Below, piece by piece: positions 8,305 through 15,913 of a DNA stretch of 20,379 nucleotides. Made by a program: the position numbers and the translations under genes. The first letter of the stretch is position 1, and every line of letters starts with the position of its first letter. Source of the DNA: Caryophanales bacterium (GTDB lineage Bacteria > Bacillota > Bacilli > Alicyclobacillales > SLC66). The stretch lies in the NCBI GenBank assembly GCA_027341705.1, contig DAIELO010000007.1, positions 1 to 20,379 of the forward strand, written 5' to 3'. Below the pieces are notes generated by a model, which saw only the letters and a list, made by a program, of their open reading frames with translations, did no database searches and was not told the DNA's origin.

Positions 8305-9528
8305 TTAGGACCCTCCCAGGGTATGCAAACCGAATTTGTCATGAATCGCACGCACCGCTCTGACAGTATCCTTGTCATGAACAAGACACCAGATGGTCGT
8401 ATTCGAATCTGCAGACTGAAGAATTTCTATGCCATCCTCACTAAGTGCCTCCACAATTTTCGCAGTGACACCTGGCACCCCATGGATACCTGCACCTACC
8501 GCAGCAATTTTGGCTACATCAGGTACGGTGCGAACATCAAATCCCATACTGACCAGTGCGTCTAATGCTTGCTCTACACGATAATTCGGAATCGTATAGA
8601 CCACTTCATCAGGAGTAATGTTAAAAAAGTCTACAGAGATACCCAATTTAGCCATCGTGTGAAAAACCACCGTTTGAAAATTCGTTTGATCAGACGGTCG
8701 GTGGACCCGTACCTGAGTGATATTAGATGAATGTGTTACTCCTGTCAAAATGCGATCACTAGTGTGATGACCTTCAAAATACGCAGCCCCATTAGTTACT
8801 AATGTGCCGAGTTCCTTAGAATGCGTGGAACGAACGCGTATGGGAATGCTTTTTTGCATCGCGATCTCCACGGCACGAGGATGAATTACCTTTGCACCAT
8901 AATATGCTAAATTGCTAATTTCTGAATACGTCACTTGATGGAGACGTGATGCGTTGTCCACGATCCGAGGGTCGGCAGTCATGATGCCATCTACGTCGGT
9001 AAAAATGTCAATTAATTCCGCATTGAGTGCGACACCAAGCGCCGTGGCCGACGTGTCACTGCCACCACGTCCTAAAGTCGTCGTATCCCCATCCGAAGTG
9101 GCTCCTTGAAAACCGGTCACCACTACAATACGATTCGCTTCCAATTCAGCTACAATGCGTTCAGGATTGATACTAGCAATACGCGCATTGCCAAAATCAC
9201 CATTCGTCACAATCCCCGCCTGTGCGCCTGAAAGCACCGTCACATCATGCCCGCGCGCCCTCAACATCGCGCTAAAGATCACAGCCGAAATCAACTCGCC
9301 ACAGGACATTAGAAGATCTAGATCCCGATTGTTGACTTTGTCTTCTTTTGGAATCAAAGTGAGCAATGTATCAGTTGCATAGGGCTCACCAGAACGACCC
9401 ATGGCTGATACGACCACCACTATCTTATACCCTTGTGCCATTGCATCCTCAATGTGCTCAATGGCTAATTCTCGCACTTCTCTCGTTGAAACGGAAGTGC
9501 CACCAAATTTCTGAACAATAATCTTCAA
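8305..9528 (-). CDS. dapG: Aspartokinase (DapG type)
   Basis: The enzyme phosphorylates L-aspartate with ATP, the first step of the aspartate pathway. The start is TTG at 9528, giving 407 aa (B. subtilis DapG is about 404). GGAGGG precedes it by 9 nt and its TTGA overlaps the asd stop. A longer frame from 9582 would add 18 unsupported residues. The N-terminal kinase domain shows KFGGTS at residues 7-12, VVVVSAMGR, MSCGELISA, and FTDVDGIMTADPR (nucleotide/aspartate binding). The C-terminal third carries paired ACT domains (starting around ILTGVTHSSNITQVRV and VAKIAAVGAGIHG). Those ACT domains imply feedback inhibition; DapG isozymes respond to diaminopimelate rather than lysine. Assignment to DapG over LysC/ThrD rests on the operon. 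Confidence 0.95.
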   Translation of the reverse strand: MKIIVQKFGGTSVSTREVRELAIEHIEDAMAQGYKIVVVVSAMGRSGEPYATDTLLTLIPKEDKVNNRDLDLLMSCGELISAVIFSAMLRARGHDVTVLSGAQAGIVTNGDFGNARIASINPERIVAELEANRIVVVTGFQGATSDGDTTTLGRGGSDTSATALGVALNAELIDIFTDVDGIMTADPRIVDNASRLHQVTYSEISNLAYYGAKVIHPRAVEIAMQKSIPIRVRSTHSKELGTLVTNGAAYFEGHHTSDRILTGVTHSSNITQVRVHRPSDQTNFQTVVFHTMAKLGISVDFFNITPDEVVYTIPNYRVEQALDALVSMGFDVRTVPDVAKIAAVGAGIHGVPGVTAKIVEALSEDGIEILQSADSNTTIWCLVHDKDTVRAVRAIHDKFGLHTLGGS

Positions 9529-10568
9529 TGCAAGGTGCCCTCCCGAAGAGTCCAGCGTTCTGCAATCTGAACCGCATTCCACGCAGCCCCTTTGAGGATA
9601 TTATCAGCCACTACCCACATTGATAAGCCATTTTCCGCGCTTAAATCTTTGCGAATGCGACCGACAAACACCTCTAATTGACCTGCGGCATGAAGCGGTT
9701 GCGGATACAATTGTTGCGAAGGGTCATCTTGCACCACAATACCTGGTGCCACTCGCAGATCTGCCTTTATTGCGTCTAGATCAAAAGGCTTAATCGTTTC
9801 GACGTAAATTGATTCAGAATGCCCATACACTACTGGCACACGCGCCGCCGTCGGTGTCACAGCGATCCCTGAATCGTGAAATATTTTTTGCGTTTCATTG
9901 ACCATTTTCATTTCTTCCTTGGTGTAACCATTTTCTTCGAACACATCAATTTGCGGCAAAATATTAAACGCAAGCGGATAGTGTTTTGCTAGTTTCGACA
10001 CTGGGAATACTTCCGCTTGAAGATGATCTCCATTTAACATCGCTTGCGCCGTATTTTGCAATTCACTAATCGCCCGCGCACCTGCACCAGAAGCTGCTTG
10101 ATACGTTGAAACCACAATGCGTTTAATTCCGTATTGTCGATAAATAGGATTCAGCGCTACGACCATCTGAATGGTGGAGCAATTTGGATTGGCAATAATA
10201 CCTTGATGCGCAAACATGTCATCTCCATTCACCTCAGGGACGACGAGTGGTACGTCAGGGTGCATGCGATAAGCACTCGTATTGTCAATGACCAGTGCCC
10301 CCCGCTTCACCGCTTCAGGGGCAAGTTGCAACGACACATCGCCACCCGCGCTAAACAGCGCAATATCAATACCAGTAAAAGCTTCTGGAACAGCTTCCTC
10401 TACAACATAAGGTCGCCCGTCGACATCCACTGTCTGACCCACGGACCGCTTTGATGCTAATAATTTTAATGTGGCATAGGGAAACTTCCTCCTGACAAGG
10501 GTGGCAATCATCGCTTGACCAACCGCTCCTGTTGCACCGACAATAGCTACGTTAACGCCCTGACCCAC
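9525..10568 (-). CDS. asd: Aspartate-semialdehyde dehydrogenase
   Basis: Asd reduces L-aspartyl-4-phosphate to L-aspartate 4-semialdehyde with NADPH. The protein is 347 aa, the usual length. The N-terminal Rossmann motif is VGATGAVGQ at residues 10-18, and the active-site cysteine is C130 in NPNCSTIQ. The conserved VSTYQAASGAGA and KIFHDSGIAVTPTAARVPV blocks are also present. The start is GTG at 10568, with GAGAGGAT about 8-10 nt upstream. The gene lies 34 nt after dpaB and overlaps dapG by 4 nt (TTGA), consistent with coupled synthesis of consecutive enzymes. Confidence 0.97.
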   Translation of the reverse strand: MGQGVNVAIVGATGAVGQAMIATLVRRKFPYATLKLLASKRSVGQTVDVDGRPYVVEEAVPEAFTGIDIALFSAGGDVSLQLAPEAVKRGALVIDNTSAYRMHPDVPLVVPEVNGDDMFAHQGIIANPNCSTIQMVVALNPIYRQYGIKRIVVSTYQAASGAGARAISELQNTAQAMLNGDHLQAEVFPVSKLAKHYPLAFNILPQIDVFEENGYTKEEMKMVNETQKIFHDSGIAVTPTAARVPVVYGHSESIYVETIKPFDLDAIKADLRVAPGIVVQDDPSQQLYPQPLHAAGQLEVFVGRIRKDLSAENGLSMWVVADNILKGAAWNAVQIAERWTLREGTLH

Positions 10569-10602
10569 TCAAACCATCCTCTCCAAACGATGCGATCGTT
10601 CC

Positions 10603-11199
10603 TCACATCGCACGATATCTCTCAATCAGCAAAGGTTGCAACTGCTGTTTCTCTAAAGCAGCCTCTAACGCAGGCACGATTTTGTCCATTTTAGCCACCA
10701 GTGAATTCATTTTAGCAAATGGATCATCCTGACCAAAAGGTACAAAAAAAATGTTTTTGGTATTTAATAATTTTGCTATATTTTGAAAATTCAAACCTAA
10801 GCCATCATTTGTAGAAATGGCAATCACAACTGGCCTATCATTGCGCATCGTCGATTTAGCAGCCATGAGTACCGCTGAATCCGTTTGAGCATTGGCGAGG
10901 CGACTCAGTGTACTGCCTGTGCATGGTGCAATCACCAATGCATCCAACCGCTTCGCAGGCCCTAGTGGTTCGGCTTCTGGAATGGAAGTAATGGCTTTAC
11001 TCCCTGTCCGTTCTTCAATTTTATTGGCCCAAAATCCCGAATCACCAAAACGTGTAGATACATCAATCACAGCATTTGAAAAAATAGGAACAATCGCCGC
11101 TCCAGTCTCAAGTACGTGCTCGATTTCAGGATATACTTCGCTATAGGTACAATGCGACCCAGTCATTGCAAATCCGATGGTTTTACCTGTCAGTTTCAA
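10603..11199 (-). CDS. dpaB: Dipicolinate synthase subunit B
   Basis: DpaB (SpoVFB) is the flavoprotein-like subunit of dipicolinate synthase, which makes pyridine-2,6-dicarboxylic acid in the mother cell for export into the spore core. The protein is 198 aa, the usual size. It has the flavoprotein-family N-terminus (TIGFAMTGSHCTY, residues 6-18) and the conserved blocks ALVIAPCTGSTLSRLAN and DSAVLMAAKS. The start is TTG at 11199, with GGGGGAG at 11206-11212 and 7-nt spacing, inside dpaA. The two genes therefore overlap by 17 nt, as expected for subunits made together. Confidence 0.96.
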   Translation of the reverse strand: MKLTGKTIGFAMTGSHCTYSEVYPEIEHVLETGAAIVPIFSNAVIDVSTRFGDSGFWANKIEERTGSKAITSIPEAEPLGPAKRLDALVIAPCTGSTLSRLANAQTDSAVLMAAKSTMRNDRPVVIAISTNDGLGLNFQNIAKLLNTKNIFFVPFGQDDPFAKMNSLVAKMDKIVPALEAALEKQQLQPLLIERYRAM

Positions 11200-12097
11200 G
11201 GTTCAACTCCCCCTGCCGCCGTTGTTGATCGATACTTCGCACAATCGTTTGTGCCAGTATTCGTCCTGCAGTAACGGGAGCGACAATGCCAGGGAGGCTT
11301 GGAGCCAAAACAGCCTTGATTCCGTGTTTTTCAGCATAACGAAAATCCACTCCTCCAGGAGCGGAGGAAATATCAATGATCACTGCAGCGTGTGGAATTT
11401 GTGTCAATACATCTGCTGTTAATACGTTCGCGGGGATCGTATTAAAAATTATTTCTGCGTCAGCAAGTGCACTGTCCAGTTGGGACATCGCATACGCAGA
11501 AAATCCCATCTCATTGGCACGCGCCAAATCAGAAAGCTTACGAGCTACCACACTCACATTAGCCCCGATTCCAGAAAGCATGCGGGCTAATGTAAGACCA
11601 CAACGCCCTAGCCCCAAGACAATGGATTTCGAACCATGCAAGGTGATATCCGTATACTGCATTGCGAGCGCTAAAGCACCTTCTGCGGTAGGAATAGAGT
11701 TGGCAATTGCCACCTCATCCAGTTCCATTAAACGAATCATTTGCAACCCATGCTGTTTAACGGTTGAAGCAAAGTAATGCCTAGAAATCCCCGTGAACAG
11801 CAACGCGTTTTTCTTGAATGATGCAAAATGATCATCGCTTAATCGCAGGGGTTGATCCGCATAGAGGGCTTCTACTTCACCCTCTTCATTCATCCCTGCC
11901 ACTGGAAAAATGACAACATCCGCCTCTTGAAGCGCTGATGTGGTTAATTCCTGCTTCCGAACATCTGGACCATCAATTGAAAAATGATCGAATCCAAACA
12001 GCAGTACAGTTGCATCCCACGCCTCTACGTAACGAATAACTTCTGCCATTCGCGCGTCTCCACCAAGAAATGCTATTTTAATCCCCGTAAGTATCAC
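11183..12097 (-). CDS. dpaA: Dipicolinate synthase subunit A
   Basis: DpaA (SpoVFA) is the NAD(P)-binding subunit of dipicolinate synthase. The start is GTG at 12097, with AGGGG 9 nt upstream, giving 304 aa (B. subtilis about 297). The open frame continues to 12226, but the extra 43 residues are Cys-rich, have no ribosome site and are absent from the family. The sequence after the start, LTGIKIAFLGGDARM, is the family signature. A second Rossmann motif, VLGLGRCGLTLARML, lies in the middle, followed by NTIPANVL, DISSAPGGVDF and the C-terminal APSLPGIVAPVTAGRIL. It heads the dpaA-dpaB-asd-dapG-dapA run and is divergent from the SGNH hydrolase gene. Mother-cell (sigma-K) expression is known for the B. 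subtilis operon. Confidence 0.95.
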   Translation of the reverse strand: MILTGIKIAFLGGDARMAEVIRYVEAWDATVLLFGFDHFSIDGPDVRKQELTTSALQEADVVIFPVAGMNEEGEVEALYADQPLRLSDDHFASFKKNALLFTGISRHYFASTVKQHGLQMIRLMELDEVAIANSIPTAEGALALAMQYTDITLHGSKSIVLGLGRCGLTLARMLSGIGANVSVVARKLSDLARANEMGFSAYAMSQLDSALADAEIIFNTIPANVLTADVLTQIPHAAVIIDISSAPGGVDFRYAEKHGIKAVLAPSLPGIVAPVTAGRILAQTIVRSIDQQRRQGELNLETDR

Positions 12098-12187
12098 GTC
12101 CGGGTACCCCTTTCCACCCATTGTACGCCATGTTGCATAAATATCAAGCCTATCACCTGAACAATCACACTCCCGTTCTGCACACCC

Positions 12188-12214
12188 ATGATATGCACGT
12201 ACTTTGCAATATGA
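12188..12214 (-). promoter_or_regulatory. Possible mother-cell (sigma-E/K-like) promoter elements upstream of dpaA
   Basis: On the minus strand CATATCAT (12195-12188) fits the CATANNNT core of sigma-K -10 elements and is close to the sigma-E -10 CATACANT. TCATATT (12214-12208) resembles a sigma-E -35, but the 12-nt spacing is about 2 nt short, and no AC is correctly placed for sigma-K. The position about 90 nt upstream of the dpaA start is reasonable. This is a weak call supported mainly by the known regulation of the operon. Confidence 0.3.
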
Positions 12215-12292
12215 TAATGTTCGCAACGATGAGGCAATGTTCGCTGATATTGAGCTATTAAGGCATTTTTAAATATTTTATTGCAAACTGAA

Positions 12293-12298
12293 TATAAT
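12293..12298 (+). promoter_or_regulatory. Perfect -10 box (TATAAT) upstream of the SGNH hydrolase gene
   Basis: TATAAT at 12293-12298 lies 31 nt before the TTG start, so transcription would begin near 12305, just before the GAGAGGA ribosome site. The -35 region at 17-nt spacing is weak and AT-rich (TAAATA), which may point to an activator or to low expression. Confidence 0.4.
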
Positions 12299-12323
12299 TC
12301 ACTTGAGAAAGAGAGGAATTGGG

Positions 12324-13055
12324 TTGAGAAAGCGTCGGCTATACTTTACAGGAACGGTGATTGCGATAATTGTTATAGTGGGAGGAATTTTTGTAGCTAC
12401 GGAGTCACACCACAGATCTATACCTGTTAATGAAAAGGTCATGACCATTGGCGGATCTGTAGCACACGGATGGAAAGACGTAAAGGGTGAAGGGTACTTA
12501 CATCGAGCACTTCAAACTTACCAAACAGCCACAAATGTGTTCTATGCTTACTATAACCGCACGATCGTAGGGGCAAATGGGCATCAATTGGCCACGATGT
12601 ACAAAGGAGATTACAGCAAATGGCTGACTTCTATCCATCCCACCGTAGTCGTTTTGTCATGGGGACTTTTGAATGATGCGCTACCAAAAACTACATATTC
12701 AAAGTTCGCTTACTATTTGAAACAAGAAATACAAGAAGCATTGCAATATCATGCAGTGGTGTTAGTCGTGTCGCCGCCAATCACCAAAGCCACGTATACA
12801 CAATACCCCATTCAAGAAGAAAACTATGACAAACAAGAAGCACTTGTCGTAAAATCCTTGAAAAATCCCAACGTGTATTATATTGATTTATTGAACCAAA
12901 TGAAAGCCTATCTTAAAGCTCATCACCAAACGTATAAGCCCTATGAGGGTGATGGTTGGCACCCCAACACCCGCGGTCATATTTTGGCTGGAAACTTATT
13001 AGAACAAGATATCCTCAACATATTTGGAAAAGGGCCAATTTCCTTCAAACAATAA
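12324..13055 (+). CDS. Membrane-anchored SGNH/GDSL-family hydrolase
   Basis: This is a predicted extracytoplasmic esterase/lipase-like hydrolase of 243 aa. The start is TTG at 12324 with GAGAGGA 6 nt upstream; an earlier in-frame TTG at 12303 has no ribosome site. The N-terminus (MRKRRLYF) is basic, followed by a hydrophobic signal-anchor at about residues 8-26. Block I is IGGSVAHGW (42-50) with S45 as the nucleophile, so the usual GDS is GGS. G84 in the VGANG segment and N117 in SWGLLND fit blocks II and III. DGWHPN (210-215) supplies D210 and H213 of the triad. The substrate is unknown; cell-wall or lipid esters are possible. It is the only plus-strand gene in the sporulation cluster, ending 3 nt from the convergent dut and divergent from dpaA, which suggests an insertion into the conserved gene order. 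Confidence 0.85.
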   Translation: MRKRRLYFTGTVIAIIVIVGGIFVATESHHRSIPVNEKVMTIGGSVAHGWKDVKGEGYLHRALQTYQTATNVFYAYYNRTIVGANGHQLATMYKGDYSKWLTSIHPTVVVLSWGLLNDALPKTTYSKFAYYLKQEIQEALQYHAVVLVVSPPITKATYTQYPIQEENYDKQEALVVKSLKNPNVYYIDLLNQMKAYLKAHHQTYKPYEGDGWHPNTRGHILAGNLLEQDILNIFGKGPISFKQ

Positions 13056-13058
13056 TGA

Positions 13059-13520
13059 TTACCTGCTGCCTGTGGACCCAAAGCCACCTTGTCGTTTGCT
13101 TGTGTTTGTTATTTCGTCTGCCGCACTGATGAGAAACTGCGTAAAAATACCTTGTGCAATTCGCTCACCGCGCGGCAGCACTACTAGTTCTAATCCCGCG
13201 TTCCAAAGCGGAACAAAGATTTCGCCGCCGTTATCTGGGTTGTCATAATAATCTGCATCAACCACTCCCACCCCATTCGCCAAAAGCAAATGATGTTTTA
13301 ATGCAAGACTACTACGAGCATACACAGCTAAAAATTCCCCTTCTGGCAATTTGACTCGGACACCCGTGGGAACCAATTTAATTTCATTGGGAGCGATGGC
13401 CACATCATTGCTTGAAAAAAGGTCATAGCCTGCAGAACCCGCAGTTTGCCGAATGGGCAGTTGCAATTTTTGATGATCCAAACCAGGTACCCATTCAAAA
13501 TAACGCAACGTATCCACCAA
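13059..13520 (-). CDS. dut: dUTP diphosphatase (trimeric dUTPase)
   Basis: The enzyme hydrolyses dUTP to dUMP and pyrophosphate, keeping uracil out of DNA and supplying thymidylate synthesis. All five motifs of trimeric dUTPases are present: AGYDLFS (30-36), ARSSLALK (68-75), GVGVVDADYY (83-92, D88 the likely catalytic Asp), RGERIAQGIF (117-126) and RQGGFGSTG (143-151). The 153-aa length is normal, and the long DYYDNPDNGG loop resembles the B. subtilis YncF/YosS type. AGGAG lies 5 nt before TTG (13520) or 8 nt before GTG (13517), so the start is ambiguous by one codon. It follows mlpA by 11 nt and is presumably cotranscribed, occupying the place of ymxH in B. subtilis. Confidence 0.95.
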   Translation of the reverse strand: MVDTLRYFEWVPGLDHQKLQLPIRQTAGSAGYDLFSSNDVAIAPNEIKLVPTGVRVKLPEGEFLAVYARSSLALKHHLLLANGVGVVDADYYDNPDNGGEIFVPLWNAGLELVVLPRGERIAQGIFTQFLISAADEITNTSKRQGGFGSTGSR

Positions 13521-13531
13521 TCATGCTCCTA

Positions 13532-14773
13532 TTAAAGATTTGCAAAAAATGAATGTTCCTTTGGTCCTAATGCTACAAATGACATAGGCGAACTCAGCAG
13601 TTCTTGAATGATCATCTGTACATCTCCAAGCGTCACTTCCTGCATTTTTGCGACCGCTTCCTCAGGCTCCACCTGTTGTCCAAAATACAGTTCATTTTTT
13701 GCCATGCGACCTATTCTACTGGCGGGGCTCTCATGACTCAGCCAGAATGAAGTGATAAGCTGGATTTTCGCTTTTTGCAGTTCCCCCTCAGCCATCCCAA
13801 CTCGCCGCAAACGATCCATGATATTTTGTATCAATTGCATCACGTCAGTGGCTTGGTCTGGTGAACAGCCATAATAAATAGTAAATAATCCCGTGTCGCG
13901 AAATGCACTATGGTAAGAAAACACGCTATAGGCTAGACCCCGCTCTTCGCGAATTTCTTGAAATAAAAGTGAACTCGAACTAGCACCCAACACGTGATTT
14001 AATAGAGCTAACGCATAAATCCGAGGATCTGAGTAAGCATACCCTGGAAGTGCCAAGCACACATGAGTTTGCTCAATGGGACGCGGATCAAAAATATTGG
14101 CCTGCTTATATATCGGTTGCCCCGATACCAGTTCCTTGCGCGTACGTTGTAAGTGGCCAAACTTCTCCTGCACAAGATAGATCAATTTTTGTACATCAAA
14201 ACGTCCTGCTACCGATATCACCATCTGATCGGGCGTATAACGATTCTCCATATAATCAATCACATCTTGACGGACAAAGCTGCGCAAGTGTGCCTCAGTC
14301 CCTAAAATATTCACCCCTAGCGGATGACCAGCAAAAGACTTTTCTACAATCCAATCATGCACCGCTTCTTCTGCATTATCCTCATACATCTTAATTTCTT
14401 CCATAATGACGCTCTTTTCGCGCTCCATCTCATCTTGTGCAAAGATCGAGTCAAACAACATCTCTGAAAGCAAAGTGAGCGCTAATTCTGCGTGCTCATC
14501 GAGGACTTTAACGTGCAGACTGGTGTATTCTTTGGTCGTATACGCATTGACTTGACCGCCTATTTGATCGAATAATTCCGCTAACTGTCTAGCATGATAT
14601 TTTGTTGTTCCTTTAAAAAACAGATGCTCTAAAAAATGAGAGATACCACTGAGTTGCGAAGATTCATCTCTAGAACCTGTACCAATCCAGACCCCAATAC
14701 TTGCAGATCGTAGAAAAGGAAGTTCATCATAAACTAATCGGATACCGTTAGAAAGCGTATATCGCTGTACCAA
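13532..14773 (-). CDS. mlpA: M16-family zinc metallopeptidase MlpA (YmxG)
   Basis: This is a pitrilysin/insulinase-family (M16) zinc peptidase related to mitochondrial processing peptidase beta. The 413-aa length matches B. subtilis MlpA (about 409). The inverted zinc motif HFLEH is at residues 46-50 (H46, E49, H50), and the distal glutamate ligand lies in VIMEEIKMYED (E126 by the family spacing of ~76). The C-terminal half is the non-catalytic M16 domain and retains the GGRGLAYSV-like segment EERGLAYSVFSYH. The start is TTG at 14773, with a strong AAGGAGGA and 5-6-nt spacing. It lies between ylxY and dut, the expected position in spore formers. The substrate is unknown, although the B. subtilis gene has been tied to protease regulation. 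Confidence 0.94.
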   Translation of the reverse strand: MVQRYTLSNGIRLVYDELPFLRSASIGVWIGTGSRDESSQLSGISHFLEHLFFKGTTKYHARQLAELFDQIGGQVNAYTTKEYTSLHVKVLDEHAELALTLLSEMLFDSIFAQDEMEREKSVIMEEIKMYEDNAEEAVHDWIVEKSFAGHPLGVNILGTEAHLRSFVRQDVIDYMENRYTPDQMVISVAGRFDVQKLIYLVQEKFGHLQRTRKELVSGQPIYKQANIFDPRPIEQTHVCLALPGYAYSDPRIYALALLNHVLGASSSSLLFQEIREERGLAYSVFSYHSAFRDTGLFTIYYGCSPDQATDVMQLIQNIMDRLRRVGMAEGELQKAKIQLITSFWLSHESPASRIGRMAKNELYFGQQVEPEEAVAKMQEVTLGDVQMIIQELLSSPMSFVALGPKEHSFFANL

Positions 14774-14837
14774 ATGTTTCCTCCTTAATGCACTGTTAAT
14801 TGACCCCGATGCAAACTGACCTCACTATATCAACTTA

Positions 14838-15812
14838 TTAAGGGGATCTCAAGCCATCTAAAGCCTCTTGCAAATTATTAGGCCGCGGACGATTGGGATT
14901 TAGCAATTCACTCATACTGACAATTTGATACTTTTCCTTTTGTAAATTATCAATAATTACTGGTAACGCTGATGTAGTTGGCAACGTCGGATGCATTAGC
15001 ACAAGCACACCAGGCGTTTTTTTCATTAACACGCGCATCGCAATTACCTCAGGCTGTGGACGACGCCAATCCACCGTATCCACCGTCCAAAGCACCGTTT
15101 TCATCCCTAATCCAGCCGCCACCTTTACCGCTAAAGTATTAAAATCACCAGCGGGTGGTGCAAACAAAATAGGCGATGTACCAGTTATTGATTTGATGAT
15201 CGCATTGGTCTTAGACATGTCTGTCATCATTTGAAGTTTAGACATTTTGCTAAACAAATGATGCTGATAGCCGTGATTACCCAGTTCCATTCCTGCCTTT
15301 ACTAATTCACGCAACATTATTTGGTGCGTAGAAGCCCATTTCCCATCTATAAAAAAGGTAGCTTTCACGTGCTGATTTTTCAGGATACTTACTATTTTAG
15401 GCAGATACTCTTCACCCCAAGCTACGTTAAACATTAAAGCGATTTGTCGCTTTAATGGATTGCCACGATAAATTGGGATATCTTTAAATGCAACTGTGTC
15501 CACTGCGGGAGAAATCTGATCAAAAGCCAGTAAAGTAGCCCCGGGTTCCTGTGCGTTCCAACCATTCATGGTTTTTGTAATGTTCAACTTCGTACCATTC
15601 AAAGCAGGTATTAGCTTCCACACAGAATCCACGCGCGCACTAATAGGTGGACTTTGGTAAGCCTGCGCCACTTGGTTCAATAAGGTATTAGCCGGTGTTG
15701 CATGAAATTCATTTTGTTTGGCGTTTCCCAATGTCCAAGTGGACAACATTAACAACATCATGATGATGATCAACAGTCGTGCGACAATTTTAATCTTCAA
15801 CTTTGCATTCAC
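14838..15812 (-). CDS. ylxY: YlxY: sporulation-associated polysaccharide-deacetylase-like protein
   Basis: This exported protein has a NodB-like carbohydrate-esterase 4 fold and belongs to the spore-former-restricted YlxY family of unknown function. A signal or anchor segment (residues ~10-28) precedes the domain at about 122-305. The canonical TFDD is replaced by MFNV (127-130), removing both motif-1 aspartates. The HxxxH metal motif survives (H180, H184). The FRPP motif reads FAPP (217-220), and LMHPT (272-276) is retained. Deacetylase activity is therefore doubtful. The start is GTG at 15812, with AGGGGA very close upstream. TTG at 15800, with AAGGTGA at 8 nt, is equally plausible and shortens the protein by 4 residues. 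It lies downstream of the pnp terminator and 64 nt upstream of mlpA. Confidence 0.9.
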   Translation of the reverse strand: MNAKLKIKIVARLLIIIMMLLMLSTWTLGNAKQNEFHATPANTLLNQVAQAYQSPPISARVDSVWKLIPALNGTKLNITKTMNGWNAQEPGATLLAFDQISPAVDTVAFKDIPIYRGNPLKRQIALMFNVAWGEEYLPKIVSILKNQHVKATFFIDGKWASTHQIMLRELVKAGMELGNHGYQHHLFSKMSKLQMMTDMSKTNAIIKSITGTSPILFAPPAGDFNTLAVKVAAGLGMKTVLWTVDTVDWRRPQPEVIAMRVLMKKTPGVLVLMHPTLPTTSALPVIIDNLQKEKYQIVSMSELLNPNRPRPNNLQEALDGLRSP

Positions 15813-15846
15813 CTTCCCCTATAGAAAAGTGTTTGCCAATACCAGC

Positions 15847-15880
15847 AAAAAAATAACAAAAGCAGCCTATTTGGCTGCCC
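15847..15880 (-). terminator. Intrinsic terminator after pnp
   Basis: On the minus strand GCAGCC, an AAATA loop and GGCTGC form a 6-bp stem (15878-15862), followed by TTTTGTTATTTTTTT (15861-15847). It lies about 35 nt past the pnp stop and before ylxY, so ylxY needs read-through or its own promoter. Confidence 0.92.
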
Positions 15881-15913
15881 ATTCATTACAATTATTTTGC
15901 AAATCTTATACTA

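Noticed and set aside
9529..9582. N-terminal extension of dapG
   Set aside because: The extra residues are antisense-like coding overlap with asd. TTG at 9528 with GGAGGG gives the canonical KIIVQKFGGTS start.
12098..12226. Cys-rich N-terminal extension of dpaA
   Set aside because: It has no ribosome site before the upstream start, the segment is absent from the DpaA family, and GTG at 12097 is well placed before the LTGIKIAFLGGDAR signature.
13059..13520. Prophage remnant suggested by the dut gene
   Set aside because: No phage structural, integrase or lysis genes are nearby, and both neighbours are conserved sporulation genes.
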